This document shows positions 51,342 to 60,021 of a DNA stretch of 64,000 bases, piece by piece. A model generated the notes under the pieces. It saw only the letters and a program-made list of their open reading frames with translations, was not told where the DNA came from and did not search any database. The stretch's first letter is position 1, and each line of letters starts with the position of its first letter. Location: positions 1,984,001-2,048,000 of the forward strand of contig OZ245769.1 of assembly GCA_965227745.1 (NCBI GenBank), in the 5' to 3' direction. The stretch comes from GAS368 sp965227745. Its GTDB lineage: Bacteria > Verrucomicrobiota > Verrucomicrobiia > Opitutales > Opitutaceae. Made by a program: the position numbers and the translations under genes.

Positions 51342-52955
51342 TTAAGGCACCAGGTCCACGTACTTCCAATTGATGTTATCGATCGGAGTCGTAAAGAACC
51401 CCTTCACTTTCGGGCTCACGAGTTTGGCGCGGGTGTAGTAGAAAATCGGCATCACCGGCATTTCATCCACGAGGATCTTTTCCATCTTCTGATAGATCTC
51501 GTAGCGCGCGGTGTCGTCTTTGGCGTCGAGGGCGCTGCGGAGGAGCTTGTCGTATTCGGGGTTGCCCCAGTTCGTGTCGTTATTGCCGCCGCCGGTCTCC
51601 CAGATGTCGAAGAAGACGTGCGGATCGACGTAGTCGGCGATCCAGCCGGCGCGTTGGAACTGGTAGTTTTGCGTGTGCTGCGCGTCGATGTAGACCTTCC
51701 ACTCTTGGTTGTAGAGGGTGATGTCGATGCCGAGATTCTTCCGCCACATCTGCTGGAGCGCCTCGGCGATGGTGCGGTGTTTTTCGAGAGTGTTGTAGAG
51801 CAACTCGGCTTTCGGGAAACCCTTGCCGTCGGGATAACCGGCTTCGGCCAACAGGCGCTTGGCCTCAGCGAGATCGGCTTTGAAGGAGTGCTGGCTCTTG
51901 TAGCCGAGGAGGTCGGGCGGCGTGAAATCGTAGGCGGGCAATTCGTCGGCGAGCGTTACTTTCTTCACGAGCGTCTCGCGGTCGATCGAGAGCGCCAACG
52001 CGCGGCGCACGCGCACGTCGTCAAAGGGCTTCCGCTTCACGTTGAAGCGGTAAAAGTAGAGGCCGTTGTAGGGGTCGACGCGCACGGAGTTGGGCTGGTC
52101 GCGACGGTAGACGGCGAGCTTGGTGAGCGGCACCTCATTGGTGATGTGCAGCTGGCCAGTGCGAAACATGCGCTCCTCAGTATCGGCGAGTTCGATGGGG
52201 AAAAAGTCGATCTCGTCGATCTTCACATTGGCGCGGTCCCAGTAGGTGGGCGAGCGTACAGCGACAATCTTCTGGTTGGGCCGCCACTCCTTGGGCACGT
52301 ACGCGCCGTTACCGACGAAGTTTTCCGGGCGCGTCCACGGCGTGCTCTTGCGATTCATCGCGCCAAACTTTTCCAGCGTCGCGGGGTGCAGCGGAAACCA
52401 GGCGTAGAAATTCAGCGCGTGCAGCAAGAACGGCGTGCGCTGGCGCAGCGTCATTTGAAAGGTGCGCGGATCGATCACCTTGAAGCCGGTCTGCGAAAAA
52501 TCCTTGAGCTTTCCCTTGTTGAAGTCCTCCGCGCCGACCACGTGCCAGAGCATGTAGGAGTACTCGGCGCCGAGCTCGGGCGTGAGCATGCGCTTGTAGC
52601 TGAGGTAAAAATCGTTGGCCGTCACCGGCTCGCCGTTCGACCACTTCGCATCGGCGCGGAAGTGAAAGGTGTACACGAGGCCGTCGGGCGAGATGTCCCA
52701 CTTATCCGCGACGCCGGGGATGATGTTGAGCTGCGGGTCTTCGCTCACGAGCCCCTCGAAGAAGGTCAGCGCCAGCCGGTGCTCGGGCACGCCCGTAATG
52801 GTTTGGAAATCGAGGTCCGAGGGCTCGGCCCCGTTACCGTAGTTGAGGACTTTTTTGGCCGGAGCGGCGGCAAAGGTGCCGGTGGCGAAAACACTGAGCA
52901 GCGCGACCAAAACCGCCCCTACGCAGTGAAATGAGAACAGGGAACGACGAAGCAT
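51342..52955 (-). CDS. Peptide-binding SBP, OppA family (paralogue 4)
   Basis: This family-5 solute-binding protein has 537 residues. The signal peptide ends ATGTFAAAPAKK and has no lipobox cysteine, unlike the three paralogues at 37-43 kb, so it should be a soluble periplasmic protein. Core motifs are GAEPSDLDFQTITGVPEHRLA, HFRADAKWSNGEPVTANDF, VRVRRALALSIDRETLVKK and FFDIWETGGGNNDTNW. The closest relatives in the window are paralogues 1 and 2 (DISPDG, SYKRML, KEWR and EERMFR blocks). No permease is adjacent. Confidence 0.9.
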   Translation of the reverse strand: MLRRSLFSFHCVGAVLVALLSVFATGTFAAAPAKKVLNYGNGAEPSDLDFQTITGVPEHRLALTFFEGLVSEDPQLNIIPGVADKWDISPDGLVYTFHFRADAKWSNGEPVTANDFYLSYKRMLTPELGAEYSYMLWHVVGAEDFNKGKLKDFSQTGFKVIDPRTFQMTLRQRTPFLLHALNFYAWFPLHPATLEKFGAMNRKSTPWTRPENFVGNGAYVPKEWRPNQKIVAVRSPTYWDRANVKIDEIDFFPIELADTEERMFRTGQLHITNEVPLTKLAVYRRDQPNSVRVDPYNGLYFYRFNVKRKPFDDVRVRRALALSIDRETLVKKVTLADELPAYDFTPPDLLGYKSQHSFKADLAEAKRLLAEAGYPDGKGFPKAELLYNTLEKHRTIAEALQQMWRKNLGIDITLYNQEWKVYIDAQHTQNYQFQRAGWIADYVDPHVFFDIWETGGGNNDTNWGNPEYDKLLRSALDAKDDTARYEIYQKMEKILVDEMPVMPIFYYTRAKLVSPKVKGFFTTPIDNINWKYVDLVP

Positions 52956-53138
52956 GCGATAAACAGAACAGTTGCCGCGCCGTGAGCAAGCGGGCGATTC
53001 ACCCTAGGTCGATTTGGGAAAGCGAAGCATCTCCACCTAATGACCTTAGCTACGAGGCCAAATGCCGGACCGTCCCACCGGACTGCCCATTCGTCACTAA
53101 GTGCTCGCGTAGTACTACGCACTGACTGCCACTCACCC

Positions 53139-54320
53139 GTGGTGTTGCAGACAACTCTCGTTCAAGATACTCAGACGATCCAGCGTCTGAACTCCGTGCC
53201 GTCGATCCTCAAGGTCGTCGCGGATTTGACGGGAATGCGCTTCACGGTGGTCGCCCGCGTCACGCCCGAGTCTTGGATCGCTTGCGCGGTGCATGATGCG
53301 ATGGGCTTCGGCATGCAGGTGGGCGATCAATTGGACGTCAACACCACCCTCTGCAAGGAAGTCTGCGAAAGAAAAACCGCCCTCGTGATCGAGCATGCTT
53401 CGCGGGACCCGATTTACTCCACGCACCCCACCCCGAAGCAGTACAAGATCGAAAGCTACATCGCGATCCCGATCTTCCGCCCCAGCGGGGAAGTCTTCGG
53501 TACCCTGTGCGCTATCGACCGCGAGCCCGCCCCGCTCGACGCCAAGGTCGTCACCTCCCTCACCCTCTTCAGCGAATTGATCTCCGAGCAACTGCGCTCC
53601 GAGGAGGAAAGGCGCGTGATGGAGAAAACGCTCTGGGACGAGCGCAAGATCAGCCAGCTCCGCGAGCAGTTCATCGCCGTCCTCGGGCACGATCTGCGCA
53701 CCCCGCTCGGCGGCATCGTCGGCGCGGTCGACGCGCTCCTCGAGATGGACCCGAAGCCCGAGGATTTGGAAATGCTCCGCGTGATCCAGGAGAGCAGCCA
53801 GCAGATGTCGCGCTTGATCGAGGATGTGCTGGACTTTGCCCGGGGTCGCTTGGGCGAGGGCGTTGCGATCACGAAGAAGCTTTTCGAGGATATTTCACCG
53901 CTCATCCGGCAGACGATCGACGTGCTTCTGCACAGCCATCGCGGACGCACGGTGCGATTTGCCGCCGCGGGGCCGGTGGCCGCGTTCCTCGATGAGGTGC
54001 GGTTTCGGCAGTTGATCAGCAATCTCGTCGGCAATGCGCTCCAGCACAGTCCCGCCGGCGAGCCCGTCGATGTAGGCCTCGATGTGGGCAGCGAGTTTAT
54101 CCGCCTCGCCATCCGCAACGGCGGCCCGCCCCTGCCCGCCGAGATCGCGAACAATCCCTTTTCTCCCTTTCAGCGCTCCAGCAAGGGCCGCAAGAACGCC
54201 GGTCTCGGTCTGGGCCTCTACATCGCCGCCCAGATCGCGCAGGCCCACGGCGGCAGCCTCGTTGCCAGTTCGGATAATAGCGGGACGACGTTTACCCTCC
54301 TGCTGCCGCGCGCGCAATAA
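53139..54320 (+). CDS. GAF-domain sensor histidine kinase
   Basis: This is an orphan sensor kinase. The product has a GAF domain (VLQTTLVQDTQTIQRL to about residue 160; the ACAVHDAMGFGMQ and GTLCAIDREPAPL segments are GAF-like). A HisKA domain follows with the H-box VLGHDLRTPLGGI (phospho-acceptor His184). HATPase_c has the N-box RQLISNLVGNALQHSP and the G-box NAGLGLGLYIAAQI. No transmembrane helix is visible, so it is cytoplasmic. GTG starts at 53139 or 53142 fit the domain; an ATG at 53040 would add 33 residues of unlikely composition. No response regulator is adjacent. Confidence 0.85.
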   Translation: MVLQTTLVQDTQTIQRLNSVPSILKVVADLTGMRFTVVARVTPESWIACAVHDAMGFGMQVGDQLDVNTTLCKEVCERKTALVIEHASRDPIYSTHPTPKQYKIESYIAIPIFRPSGEVFGTLCAIDREPAPLDAKVVTSLTLFSELISEQLRSEEERRVMEKTLWDERKISQLREQFIAVLGHDLRTPLGGIVGAVDALLEMDPKPEDLEMLRVIQESSQQMSRLIEDVLDFARGRLGEGVAITKKLFEDISPLIRQTIDVLLHSHRGRTVRFAAAGPVAAFLDEVRFRQLISNLVGNALQHSPAGEPVDVGLDVGSEFIRLAIRNGGPPLPAEIANNPFSPFQRSSKGRKNAGLGLGLYIAAQIAQAHGGSLVASSDNSGTTFTLLLPRAQ

Positions 54321-54567
54321 GCCAGGCGGCGGGATGTAGGATCGGCGGGGTTTTCAAAGCCGAGGCGAGGCCAGGCATTCGACATGTATGAGAGGCGCAT
54401 CTCGACCTCGACTGGTGTTTGCCCGCCGGACTGAATCAGTGAAAACTGGCGCTACCTCGGAAAAATCTGACCGGTCGCGGCGGCGGAAGGTTGCACTGGC
54501 TGTGTCCTACGGGAAACCTCGGTTTCCCTCGTTCGTCTGTTACTGCCTGCCCAACTTCCCCCACCCC

Positions 54568-57500
54568 ATGACTATCCTCCGTCGCGGAATCGTCTTCTCC
54601 CTTATCACCGCCTTGCTCGCCGTCGCCAGCCAAGCGGCCGAAGCCAAGCCCCTGCGCGCCCTGCTCATCGCCGGCGGCTGCTGCCACGACTACACGAAGC
54701 AGCATCTCATCCTCAGCGAGGGCATCCAAAAATTGGCCAATGTGCGCGTCGACGTCTACTGGACCGACAGCAAGACCACGAAGCCGAGCTTCCCGCTTTA
54801 CGACAAAGACGACTGGGCCGCCGGGTACGATATCATCATCCACGACGAGTGCGCCGCCGACATCAAGGACCTCGCGACCGTCCGCCGCATCATCGACACC
54901 CATAAGAACATCCCCGCCGTCAATCTCCACTGCGCGATGCACAGCTATCGCACCGGGACAGACGATTGGTTCAAGTACCTCGGCATCCAGTCCTCGGCCC
55001 ACGGCCCGCAAGAGCCCATCGCGCTCACCGTCGTGAATCGCACCCACCCGATCACCTCGACCGCCACGGATTGGACCACGATCAAGGAAGAGCTCTACAA
55101 CAACATCTTCATCTTCGACGGCCAGGCCCTCATCCGCGGCAAGCAGCGCGTGAAGGAGAAGGACGTCGAGTCCGTCGTCGCGTGGACCAATGAGAAGCAA
55201 GGCGCGCGGACCTTTAGCACCACCATCGGTCATAACAATGAGACTGTTTCCGATCCCCGCTATCTCGAGCTCGTCACGCGCGGCCTCCTCTGGGCCTGCG
55301 ACAAGCTGAACGCGGACTACCTCAAACCCTACAAGGGTGAGGAGCACACCATCACCTTCATCAAGGCCCCGCCCGCGCCGCCCCCGGCGCCCAAGAAAAA
55401 TGCCAGCACGACGCCGGTCAACGGAACGGCGACGGCGGTCGCGGCAGCCGCGCCAGCGGGGGCAGGAAATGCGGTCACGGCTCCCGCCGCAGCGAATGTC
55501 ACGGCGGCGGTTGCCGCCCAGCCGGCGGGCGCGGCGGCGGTGACCCCGGCGGCATCTTCGGCCACGGGCGGTGATCCGTATAAGAACGAAGGCAACGTCC
55601 CGCCGAAGATCGTGAAGCTCACGCCCGAGCAGGAGGCCGCGATCCTCAAAGATGTGAAGGTACCCGAGGGCTTCGACGTGACGCTCTTTGCCAATTCGGC
55701 GGCGGCTAATTATCCGGTCTTCGTCGCGGCAGCGCCAAATGGCGACCTTTACGTGTCCTCCGATGGAAATGGCTCACTCGACCGCGCTCCACATCGCGGT
55801 CGCATTTTGCGCCTGCGCGACACCGATGGCGATGGTCGCGCGGATCAGGTCACCGAGTTCGTCAAGGACGTCGATTCCCCGCGCGGTCTCGTCTGGGATC
55901 ACGACCGCCTTTACCTCATCCACCCGCCCGACGTGAGCGTGTACATCGACCGTGACGGCGACGGTGTGGCGGAGGAATCGAAGACCCTGATCAAGGGCAT
56001 CGCGTTTGGCTTTGCCGACCGCCCCGCCGATCACACGACCAACGGCCTGAGCATGGGCATCGATGGCTGGCTCTATGTGGCCGGCGGCGATTTCGGTTTC
56101 ATGGATGCCGTCGGCACCGACGGCCGGCATGTGCAGCATCGCGGCGGCGGCGTGTTGCGCTTCCGTCCCGACGGCAGTGGCCTCGAGATCTTCAGCCGCG
56201 GCACGCGCAATATCGTCGAAGTCGCGGTCGGCCCGAAGCTGGAAATCTTCGCCCGCGACAACACCAACGACGGTGGCGGCTGGGATATCCGCTTCGAAAA
56301 TTTCACCGGCCTCGAGCACCAAGGCTACCCTTACCTCTATAAAAACTTCGGCGCCGAGCACGTCGCTCCCCTCGCCGACTACGGCGGCGGCTCCGGCTGC
56401 GGCGCGGTGTTTCTGGATGAGCCCGGCTTCGGCAAATGGAATGGCCCCGCGACTTGCGATTGGGGCACGGGTGCGCTGTGGCACCACTCGGTGAAGCCCG
56501 AGGGCGGCAGCTTTGTGGAGATGGCTCCGCCGGAGAAGTTCATCGCCATGACGCGGCCGACGGACGCGGACGTCGATGCGCTGAGCCACGTTTATCAGGC
56601 GAGTTGGAAAGGCGCCTCCTTCAAATGGATCGGGCCCGACATCGGCTACATCGTGCGCGTGTCGCCCAAGGGCTTCACGCCCGCGCCGCTGATCGACTTC
56701 GTCCACGCCTCCGATGCGGACCTCGTCAAGGCGCTGGAGTCGAATAGTCATCGCACCCGCATGGCGGCGCAGCGCGCGTTGCTGCTTCGGGCCGACAAAC
56801 CGGAGACGAAGAATCTTCTGCTCACGCTGGCCGGCGACAAAGCCAAGCCCCTCGCCACCCGCGTGGCCGCGCTCTACGGCATCACGCAGCGCTCGCTCGG
56901 CGGCGCGGTTGACGCCTCGGTCGAAGGGCTCGCCGCCGATGTCGCACTCCAGCCCTACGTGCTACGCGCGCTCGCGGATGTCGGTTACGTGACGTCGGTG
57001 GAAAAGAAAACCGCGGTGGCGCTCGCGAGCTTTGCCGCCGGCCTGAAGAGCACCGACGCCAAGGTGAAGCTCGAGGCCATCGTCGGCGCGGTACACCAGC
57101 AGATGATCGCCCTCGCGCCGCAGATCGCGGCGTTGCTCGGCGATGCCGATGCGCGCGTGGCGCACACGGCGTTTCGCGGCCTCGCCGTGCTGGATGCCCA
57201 CGAAGCGGCCTTTGCTATTCTCGACTCCACCTCCGCTCCCGCCGCCCAGCGTGCCGGCGCGGTGATGGCGCTGCAGCTCATGCACGACAAGCCAGTGGTC
57301 GATGGCGTGCTGGCGCATCTCGCCAAAGAGACTGCGCTGGAGCGCCGCAAGGGCCTCCTCAGCGTGCTGTGCCGCCTGCATTTCACGGACGGCGTGTGGA
57401 AAGGCGACTCGTGGGGCACCCGTCCCGATACGCGCGGGCCGTACTACCAGCCCGACGCCTGGAGCGAGACGCCGCGCATCGGCGCGGCCCTCAAGGAACT

Positions 57501-58677
57501 CCTCGCCAAGGCCCCGCCCGCCGAGGCCGGTTTCCTCGTTGCGGAGATGAATCGCAATCGCATCCAGTCCAACGAGGCGCTTGAACGCATCATCGCCCTC
57601 GCCGTAAAAGACCCCGCCCTCGCCCCCACCGCTGTGGCGCAGATGGCGACGGTCGAAGATATTCCAAAGGATGGCATCCCGCTGCTCGCGAAGGTGGCGC
57701 GCGAGACTACTTCCGAGCAGCCTGCTGTCCTCGCCCAAGTCATCACCGCCATCGTAAAGACCGACAGCCCCGACGCCAATCGCGCGATGCTCAGCGCCCT
57801 GGTCGCGCTCGATGGGGCCAAGGGCTCCAACAAGGAGCAAGAGACCGGCCGCAACGCGTTCAACAACGCCACGCGGCTCGACGTCGTGCATGAGGTCTTC
57901 GAGGACGAGGCCGCCAAGGTCGGCACCCCGACCGCTGCGTGGGCCGAGGCTGCGCTGCTGAAGCTCAGCACCCGCAACTCGGGAAGTCCGGAAGCCCGTG
58001 ACTCCGCGCTGAAGGCGCTCAACCAAGGCTGGGAGAATCCCGCCCGTCGCGTGCAGATCATCCGCGCCGCCGACAAAGCCAAGAGCCACGCGCTCGACGA
58101 AAAAATCCTCGCCGCTCTCGACGATCCCGCGCCCGAGGTCGCGCGCGCCGCGCGCACCGCCGTCGCCTCGCTCAAGATCGAGCGCCGCGCCCGCGACAAC
58201 AGCCCGCTCATCGGCGCACTCAAGCCGGAGGATGTCGTCGCGCAGGTCGTGAAGACCAAGGGCGACGTCAACCTTGGCGAGCAGCTCTTCAGCCGCCAGA
58301 CCTGCGTCTCCTGTCACACCGTCAGCCAGAGCGAACTGCAAAAGGGCCCCTACCTCGGCAACATTGCCCAGACTTACAACCGCACGGAACTCGCGCAAAA
58401 TATCCTCGATCCCAACAAGACGATCGCGCAGGGCTTCGCCACCGAAGTCATCAAATTGAAAGACGGCTCGCAGCAAGTCGGCTTCATCACGCTCGAGTCC
58501 GCCGACAACGTGAAGCTGCGCAACGTGACGTCGGCGGAATTCACCTTCGCGACCAAAGACATCGCCGAGCGCGTCAAGCTGCCGATCTCCGTGATGCCCC
58601 CGGGCCTCGTCGACAAGCTCACAGTGCGGGAGTTTGCGTCGCTGTTGGATTACCTCGAAGCGCTGGTGAAGAAGTAA
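54568..58677 (+). CDS. ThuA-PVC cytochrome c protein with HEAT repeats
   Basis: The ATG giving MTILRRGIVFSLITALLAVA starts a signal peptide; 60 upstream in-frame residues are rejected. The 1369-residue protein has an N-terminal ThuA-like domain (LLIAGGCCHDYTKQHLIL, residues of about 28-260) and an Ala/Pro linker. A beta-propeller follows from about residue 346 (RLRDTDGDGRADQVTEFVKD, DRDGDGVAEESKTLIKG), then HEAT-like helical repeats to about residue 1220. A C-terminal heme domain (TIGR02603-like) has CVSCH at residues 1246-1250, an EFTFATKDIAERVKLPISVM segment and LLDYLEALVKK at the end. It resembles PVC proteins thought to oxidise carbohydrates at the envelope. It has no CBM-like domain, unlike the gene at 46869. 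Confidence 0.9.
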   Translation: MTILRRGIVFSLITALLAVASQAAEAKPLRALLIAGGCCHDYTKQHLILSEGIQKLANVRVDVYWTDSKTTKPSFPLYDKDDWAAGYDIIIHDECAADIKDLATVRRIIDTHKNIPAVNLHCAMHSYRTGTDDWFKYLGIQSSAHGPQEPIALTVVNRTHPITSTATDWTTIKEELYNNIFIFDGQALIRGKQRVKEKDVESVVAWTNEKQGARTFSTTIGHNNETVSDPRYLELVTRGLLWACDKLNADYLKPYKGEEHTITFIKAPPAPPPAPKKNASTTPVNGTATAVAAAAPAGAGNAVTAPAAANVTAAVAAQPAGAAAVTPAASSATGGDPYKNEGNVPPKIVKLTPEQEAAILKDVKVPEGFDVTLFANSAAANYPVFVAAAPNGDLYVSSDGNGSLDRAPHRGRILRLRDTDGDGRADQVTEFVKDVDSPRGLVWDHDRLYLIHPPDVSVYIDRDGDGVAEESKTLIKGIAFGFADRPADHTTNGLSMGIDGWLYVAGGDFGFMDAVGTDGRHVQHRGGGVLRFRPDGSGLEIFSRGTRNIVEVAVGPKLEIFARDNTNDGGGWDIRFENFTGLEHQGYPYLYKNFGAEHVAPLADYGGGSGCGAVFLDEPGFGKWNGPATCDWGTGALWHHSVKPEGGSFVEMAPPEKFIAMTRPTDADVDALSHVYQASWKGASFKWIGPDIGYIVRVSPKGFTPAPLIDFVHASDADLVKALESNSHRTRMAAQRALLLRADKPETKNLLLTLAGDKAKPLATRVAALYGITQRSLGGAVDASVEGLAADVALQPYVLRALADVGYVTSVEKKTAVALASFAAGLKSTDAKVKLEAIVGAVHQQMIALAPQIAALLGDADARVAHTAFRGLAVLDAHEAAFAILDSTSAPAAQRAGAVMALQLMHDKPVVDGVLAHLAKETALERRKGLLSVLCRLHFTDGVWKGDSWGTRPDTRGPYYQPDAWSETPRIGAALKELLAKAPPAEAGFLVAEMNRNRIQSNEALERIIALAVKDPALAPTAVAQMATVEDIPKDGIPLLAKVARETTSEQPAVLAQVITAIVKTDSPDANRAMLSALVALDGAKGSNKEQETGRNAFNNATRLDVVHEVFEDEAAKVGTPTAAWAEAALLKLSTRNSGSPEARDSALKALNQGWENPARRVQIIRAADKAKSHALDEKILAALDDPAPEVARAARTAVASLKIERRARDNSPLIGALKPEDVVAQVVKTKGDVNLGEQLFSRQTCVSCHTVSQSELQKGPYLGNIAQTYNRTELAQNILDPNKTIAQGFATEVIKLKDGSQQVGFITLESADNVKLRNVTSAEFTFATKDIAERVKLPISVMPPGLVDKLTVREFASLLDYLEALVKK

Positions 58678-58692
58678 GCTGCGAGAAAGCGG

Positions 58693-58721
58693 AAGCCGCG
58701 CCCATAAATCGGGCGCGGCTT
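58693..58721 (+). terminator. Rho-independent terminator of the ThuA-PVC gene
   Basis: An 11-bp stem, AAGCCGCGCCC-ATAAATC-GGGCGCGGCTT, is followed by a short T tract (TTGC). It begins 16 bases after the stop codon. The T tract is short, so termination may be partial. Confidence 0.65.
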
Positions 58722-58809
58722 TGCTCGGCGTTTCAGCATTTCTTTTCATGCTCGTCCGGAGCTTCCGCGCGGGCGGTGGCGCAGCGGGTGCTTGGAGGGG
58801 TGTCTTGCT

Positions 58810-59958
58810 ATGAACATCTCCCTACCCTCGCCTCGTTTGCTTCGCGTTACTGCGGCGGTCGCCGCGCTGGTGGCCGGTGCGTCGCTCGTCGCCGCGCCGC
58901 TCAATAATCCCGACATCCTCCGTCTCGGGAGCAATGAGAACCCCTTCGGCTTCAGCCCGAAGGCTGAGGAGGTCATGCACACGGCGATGAAGAGCGCCAA
59001 CTACTACAACCGTGACGTCGTGCGCGAGTTGGTCGAAGTGCTCGCGGCCAAGGAAGGCGTGAAGGAGGAGAATATTTACGTCACCGCCGGCTCCGGTGTC
59101 GCGCTGGAACTCATCGGGATGTCGTATGGCGAGGCGGGTGCGAACCTCGTCAATATCAGCCCGGGCTACCCGCAGGTGGGCTGGTCGTTCAAGCGCTTTG
59201 GCGGCGAGGTCAAATTTGCGCCGCTCGGCGCGAATCTCGGCTACGACTTCGACGCGATGCTCAAGACGATCGATGCCAAGACGAAGATCGTCAACATCAC
59301 CAATCCCAATAACCCCACCGGTGTCCTCGCCGATCCGGTGGCGTTGCGCAAATTCATCATGGCCGTGCCGGAGAGCGTGCTGGTCGTCGTCGACGAAGCT
59401 TACCTCGAACTCGCCGACACGCCGCTCGCGGTGAACACCATGGCGCCAATGACCAAACTGCGGAAGAACGTCATCGTGTCGCGCACGTTTTCCAAGGCCT
59501 ACGGCATGGCGGGGCTGCGCTGCGGTTACGTGATCGGCCATCCCGACACCTTCGCGAAGATGAAGAAATTCGACCCGGGCACGACGCCGAGCTTCCTCGC
59601 GGCGGTCGCGGCCAGGGAAGCGGTCAAGGACCAGGCCTACATGGAGGGCAATCGCAAGAAGTACTCCGAGGTACGCCAGTACGCGCTCAAGCAATTCGAC
59701 AAGCTCGGCATGAAGTACGCGTACCCGCAGGGGGCCTTCATCCTCTTCGAGATCGGCATCGATTCGGCCGACGCGCGCGAGAAGTTTCTCAAGAACAACA
59801 TCATGGTCACGCGGCCCAATAGCTTCGACCTCTCGCCCGAGGACACCATCAAGTACAAGAACTGGCTGCGCGTGAGCATCGGCACGCCGCAGGACATGGA
59901 GAAGTTCTTCGAAGTCCTGCGCGTCATCGTCGAGAAGCCGATGGTGGCGAGCAAGTGA
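58810..59958 (+). CDS. HisC-like PLP aminotransferase with a signal peptide
   Basis: The 382-residue protein belongs to the histidinol-phosphate aminotransferase / class I-II family. SNENPFGFSP is the substrate-side motif, and NITNPNNPTGVL and VVVDEAYLEL bind the cofactor. SRTFSKAYGMAGLRCGY holds the PLP lysine. The start ATG is preceded by GGAGGGG at 9 bases, a good Shine-Dalgarno. The N-terminus, MNISLPSPRLLRVTAAVAAL then VAGASLVAAPL, is a signal peptide, so the enzyme should be exported, which is unusual for a PLP enzyme. No twin-arginine motif is present. The substrate is unknown. Confidence 0.88.
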   Translation: MNISLPSPRLLRVTAAVAALVAGASLVAAPLNNPDILRLGSNENPFGFSPKAEEVMHTAMKSANYYNRDVVRELVEVLAAKEGVKEENIYVTAGSGVALELIGMSYGEAGANLVNISPGYPQVGWSFKRFGGEVKFAPLGANLGYDFDAMLKTIDAKTKIVNITNPNNPTGVLADPVALRKFIMAVPESVLVVVDEAYLELADTPLAVNTMAPMTKLRKNVIVSRTFSKAYGMAGLRCGYVIGHPDTFAKMKKFDPGTTPSFLAAVAAREAVKDQAYMEGNRKKYSEVRQYALKQFDKLGMKYAYPQGAFILFEIGIDSADAREKFLKNNIMVTRPNSFDLSPEDTIKYKNWLRVSIGTPQDMEKFFEVLRVIVEKPMVASK

Positions 59959-59993
59959 GACGTCGGGTGCGGTCTCAAACGCAGACTAACTCG

Positions 59994-60018
59994 GAGCCGC
60001 GGCACGCGCGGCTCTTTT
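59994..60018 (+). terminator. Rho-independent terminator of the aminotransferase gene
   Basis: GAGCCGCG-GCACG-CGCGGCTC is a perfect 8-bp stem followed by TTTTCATTT. It lies 35 bases after the stop and just before the convergent gene's stop. Confidence 0.8.
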
Positions 60019-60021
60019 CAT

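Noticed and set aside
54388..54567. A 60-residue extension of the ThuA-PVC protein
   Set aside because: The ATG at 54568 opens a normal signal peptide; the upstream part is basic and cysteine-rich and unlike a leader.
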